From Tannerella sp. (lineage in GTDB: Bacteria; Bacteroidota; Bacteroidia; Bacteroidales; Tannerellaceae): a stretch of DNA of 8,196 nt. Numbering within the stretch: position 1 is the stretch's first letter; every line of letters starts with the position of its first letter. The position numbers and the translations under genes were made by a program. The notes beneath the pieces were generated by a model, which was not told the DNA's origin, did not search any database, and saw only the letters and a program-made list of their open reading frames with translations. The stretch spans positions 1-8,196 of the forward strand of contig JAISEZ010000227.1 in NCBI GenBank assembly GCA_031263835.1, written 5' to 3'. This document shows, piece after piece, positions 7,497-8,196 of this stretch.

Positions 7497-7620
7497 TTTG
7501 CCGGTTGCGGCAAAACATCTTTGCCGCAACCGGCAAAGCATTTTTGCCCGAGGCAGCAAAGCATCTTTGCCGCAACCGGCAAAACACTTTTGCCGCAACC
7601 GGCAAAGAGCCTTTAGCAAG
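7497..7620. repeat. Array of 18-base hairpins with an exact 23-base period
   Basis: Units begin at 7497, 7520, 7543, 7566 and 7589, with a truncated sixth (TTTAGCAAG) at 7612. Each unit is 18 bases and is followed by a 5-base spacer (ACATC, GCATT, GCATC, ACACT, GAGCC). Units 2, 4 and 5 are identical, TTTGCCGCAACCGGCAAA, a perfect 7-bp stem with a CAAC loop. Unit 1 is its reverse complement (loop GTTG). Unit 3, TTTGCCCGAGGCAGCAAA, keeps the outer TTTGC/GCAAA and otherwise differs. The period is not a multiple of three, which argues against coding. The spacers are far too short for CRISPR. Confidence 0.9.
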
Positions 7621-7688
7621 TGAAGTAATGATAAACGGTGAATGAGCGATGAAAAAAAACGTCCGGCAGGAGAGGGTGATTTAAATGT

Positions 7689-7734
7689 GAGAATGAGCCA
7701 ATTCATTTGCTCATTGACTCATCCGCTCATTCTC
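7689..7734. repeat. Inverted repeat GAGAATGAGC / GCTCATTCTC
   Basis: A perfect 10-bp stem pairs 7689-7698 with 7725-7734 around a 26-base loop. The core GAATGAGC also occurs at 7640-7647, and its inverse GCTCATT at 7709-7715, so alternative stems are possible. No T run follows on either strand, so this is not a clear terminator. Confidence 0.65.
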
Positions 7735-7749
7735 CCATTATTCAAAAGG

Positions 7750-7833
7750 CTTTCATCTGCGTCCGGAAAGCTTTCACCGTGGTCCGGGAAGACTTCCCGG
7801 ACGATCGGGAATCATTCATTAGCGCTAAGGAAA
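7750..7833. repeat. Degenerate 21-base tandem array, each unit self-complementary
   Basis: Four units of 21 bases start at 7750, 7771, 7792 and 7813. The first two match at 16 of 21 positions and the others at about 12. Unit ends can pair: CTTTC with GAAAG in the first, CTTTC with GGAAG (one wobble) in the second, TTCCCG with CGGGAA in the third; the fourth holds the palindrome TTAGCGCTAA. In one plus frame the period gives 7-residue repeats (KAFICVR, KAFTVVR, EDFPDDR, ESFISAK), but that frame has no ATG and no ribosome site. Confidence 0.6.
7782..7802. repeat. Perfect odd palindrome across two array units
   Basis: GTCCGGGAAG (7782-7791) and CTTCCCGGAC (7793-7802) are exact reverse complements around a single A at 7792. 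This symmetry suits a dimeric DNA-binding protein better than an RNA hairpin, which would need to open the centre. No neighbouring regulator gene is visible to bind it. Confidence 0.7.
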
Positions 7834-7853
7834 TCACTTTCTGTCGCACGACC

Positions 7854-7915
7854 GGATTGCTTCCTGCTTTGCTCTGCTTCGTGCCTCGCAATCCCTCGCA
7901 GTTCGCAGGGACGGT
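7854..7915. repeat. GC-rich inverted repeat, GGATTGC / GCAATCC
   Basis: GGATTGC (7854-7860) pairs with GCAATCC (7888-7894). The enclosed strand, read on the minus side, contains GCGAGGCACGAAGCAGAG, and a TCGCAGTTCGCAGGG stretch follows. The minus-strand pattern of GAGGCACGAAGC near GCAATCC resembles dispersed intergenic repeats found in several bacterial genomes. That resemblance is from memory and was not checked. Confidence 0.5.
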
Positions 7916-8014
7916 TATATATAACTTTAATAATATCAACTATTTACAAAACACAACAGGTTATTGTCCGTGTGTTGCCTTTCCGGGCATGCTAATCTGA
8001 AATGCACCGGCTTT

Positions 8015-8047
8015 TTGTGCCCGTTCCAAATAATTCCATTACTTTTG
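8015..8047 (+). promoter_or_regulatory. Bacteroidota-type promoter of the symporter gene
   Basis: The -7 box TACTTTTG at 8040-8047 matches TAnnTTTG exactly. An upstream TTG at 8015-8017, in a T run, lies 22 bases before it, slightly longer than the usual 19-21. Transcription should begin a few bases after 8047, giving a leader of about 70-75 bases before the ATG at 8127. Confidence 0.65.
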
Positions 8048-8053
8048 TCACTT

Positions 8054-8092
8054 GGAAACGGCGTCTGCGGAACAGGTGCGTTCGCCGTTTCC
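8054..8092 (+). promoter_or_regulatory. 5' leader hairpin of the symporter mRNA
   Basis: GGAAACGGCG (8054-8063) pairs perfectly with CGCCGTTTCC (8083-8092) around a 19-base loop, and two G-U pairs may extend the base. The stem starts about where transcription should begin, so it would cap the 5' end of the message, which could protect it or affect translation. No T run follows, so it is not a terminator, and no known riboswitch pattern was recognised. Confidence 0.6.
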
Positions 8093-8126
8093 GGCAAGTT
8101 TTGCATATTACGAAATTGTGTTGCAC

Positions 8127-8196
8127 ATGAAGAAAATAAGAATTTCCCTGCTGGGACAGGTTGCGATAGCGATTGGATTGGGTATCCTGTTCGGAC
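8127..8196 (+). CDS. Probable dicarboxylate/amino acid:cation symporter (DAACS), N-terminus only
   Basis: Only the first 23 codons are inside the window: MKKIRISLLGQVAIAIGLG, then ILFG. A short basic start, a Leu-Leu-Gly-Gln turn and a hydrophobic segment ending in GxxxG match the first membrane helix of GltP/DctA-type sodium- or proton-driven carriers of glutamate, aspartate or C4-dicarboxylates. The start is supported by the promoter and leader upstream; no Shine-Dalgarno is seen. With so few residues, another inner-membrane transporter cannot be excluded. Confidence 0.6.
   Translation, partial: MKKIRISLLGQVAIAIGLGILFG

Larger units (their letters stand above)
7271..8126. other. Repeat-rich intergenic region without a convincing gene
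   Basis: 856 bases between the GH28-like stop and the symporter start. Open frames of up to 117 codons exist here, but they run through short-period repeats on both strands, lack ribosome sites and resemble no family I know. The contents are several distinct repeat or hairpin units, listed separately, plus the promoter and leader of the next gene. No clear intrinsic terminator for the GH28-like gene was seen. The stretches 7424-7496 and 7621-7680 show nothing recognisable. Confidence 0.7.

Noticed and set aside
7497..7620. CRISPR array
   Set aside because: The repeats are only 18 bases and the spacers a constant 5 bases, one repeat is inverted, and no cas gene is visible.
7413..7706. Minus-strand 97-codon frame with Cys/Leu/Arg-rich repeats
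   Set aside because: It is the translation of the 23-base hairpin array; the period is not a multiple of three, so the peptide repeats shift frame.
7642..7995. Small protein of 117 residues starting MSDEKKRPAGEG
   Set aside because: It has an ATG, but it runs through the 7689-7734 inverted repeat, the 21-base array and the GCAATCC-type repeat, lacks a recognisable domain and lacks a promoter match.

Overview
The window looks like Bacteroidota, probably Bacteroidales. The coding regions are fairly GC-rich and the gaps between genes are AT-rich. Starts lack a clear Shine-Dalgarno sequence, and two genes have exact matches to the Bacteroidota -7 promoter motif TAnnTTTG (at 2208-2215 on the minus strand and 8040-8047 on the plus strand). 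The assignment to order is an inference.

Layout. (1) 1-2166, minus strand: pnp, polynucleotide phosphorylase, nearly complete, with its C-terminal end beyond the left edge. (2) 2167-2630: a divergent intergenic region with heptamer tandem repeats and a nested fold-back element. (3) 2631-5425, plus strand: a two-gene, translationally coupled operon. It encodes a DegT/DnrJ/EryC1/StrS-fold PLP aminotransferase and a protein related to neutral ceramidases, both starting with nearly the same twin-arginine signal sequence. (4) 5426-5737: a spacer with a strong intrinsic terminator at 5579-5618 and possibly a decayed coding fragment. (5) 5738-7270, plus strand: a secreted GH28-like right-handed beta-helix glycosidase. 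(6) 7271-8126: 856 bases with no convincing gene but many short repeats. These include an array of hairpins with an exact 23-base period, a looser 21-base array containing a perfect odd palindrome, and several inverted repeats. (7) 8127 to the right edge: the first 23 codons of what looks like a dicarboxylate/amino acid:cation symporter, behind a good promoter and a 5' leader hairpin.

How the genes may work together. pnp is housekeeping and unrelated to its neighbours. The three secreted proteins at 2631-7270 may handle one extracytoplasmic substrate: the GH28-like enzyme would open a uronate-type glycan, and the Tat-dependent pair would act on an amide- or amine-bearing part. This is inferred only from adjacency, shared export and family membership, and the terminator at 5579 separates the GH28 gene transcriptionally. 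The most unusual content is the Tat-exported PLP enzyme paired with a ceramidase-like protein that appears to lack the ceramidase serine, and the hairpin arrays at 7497-7833.
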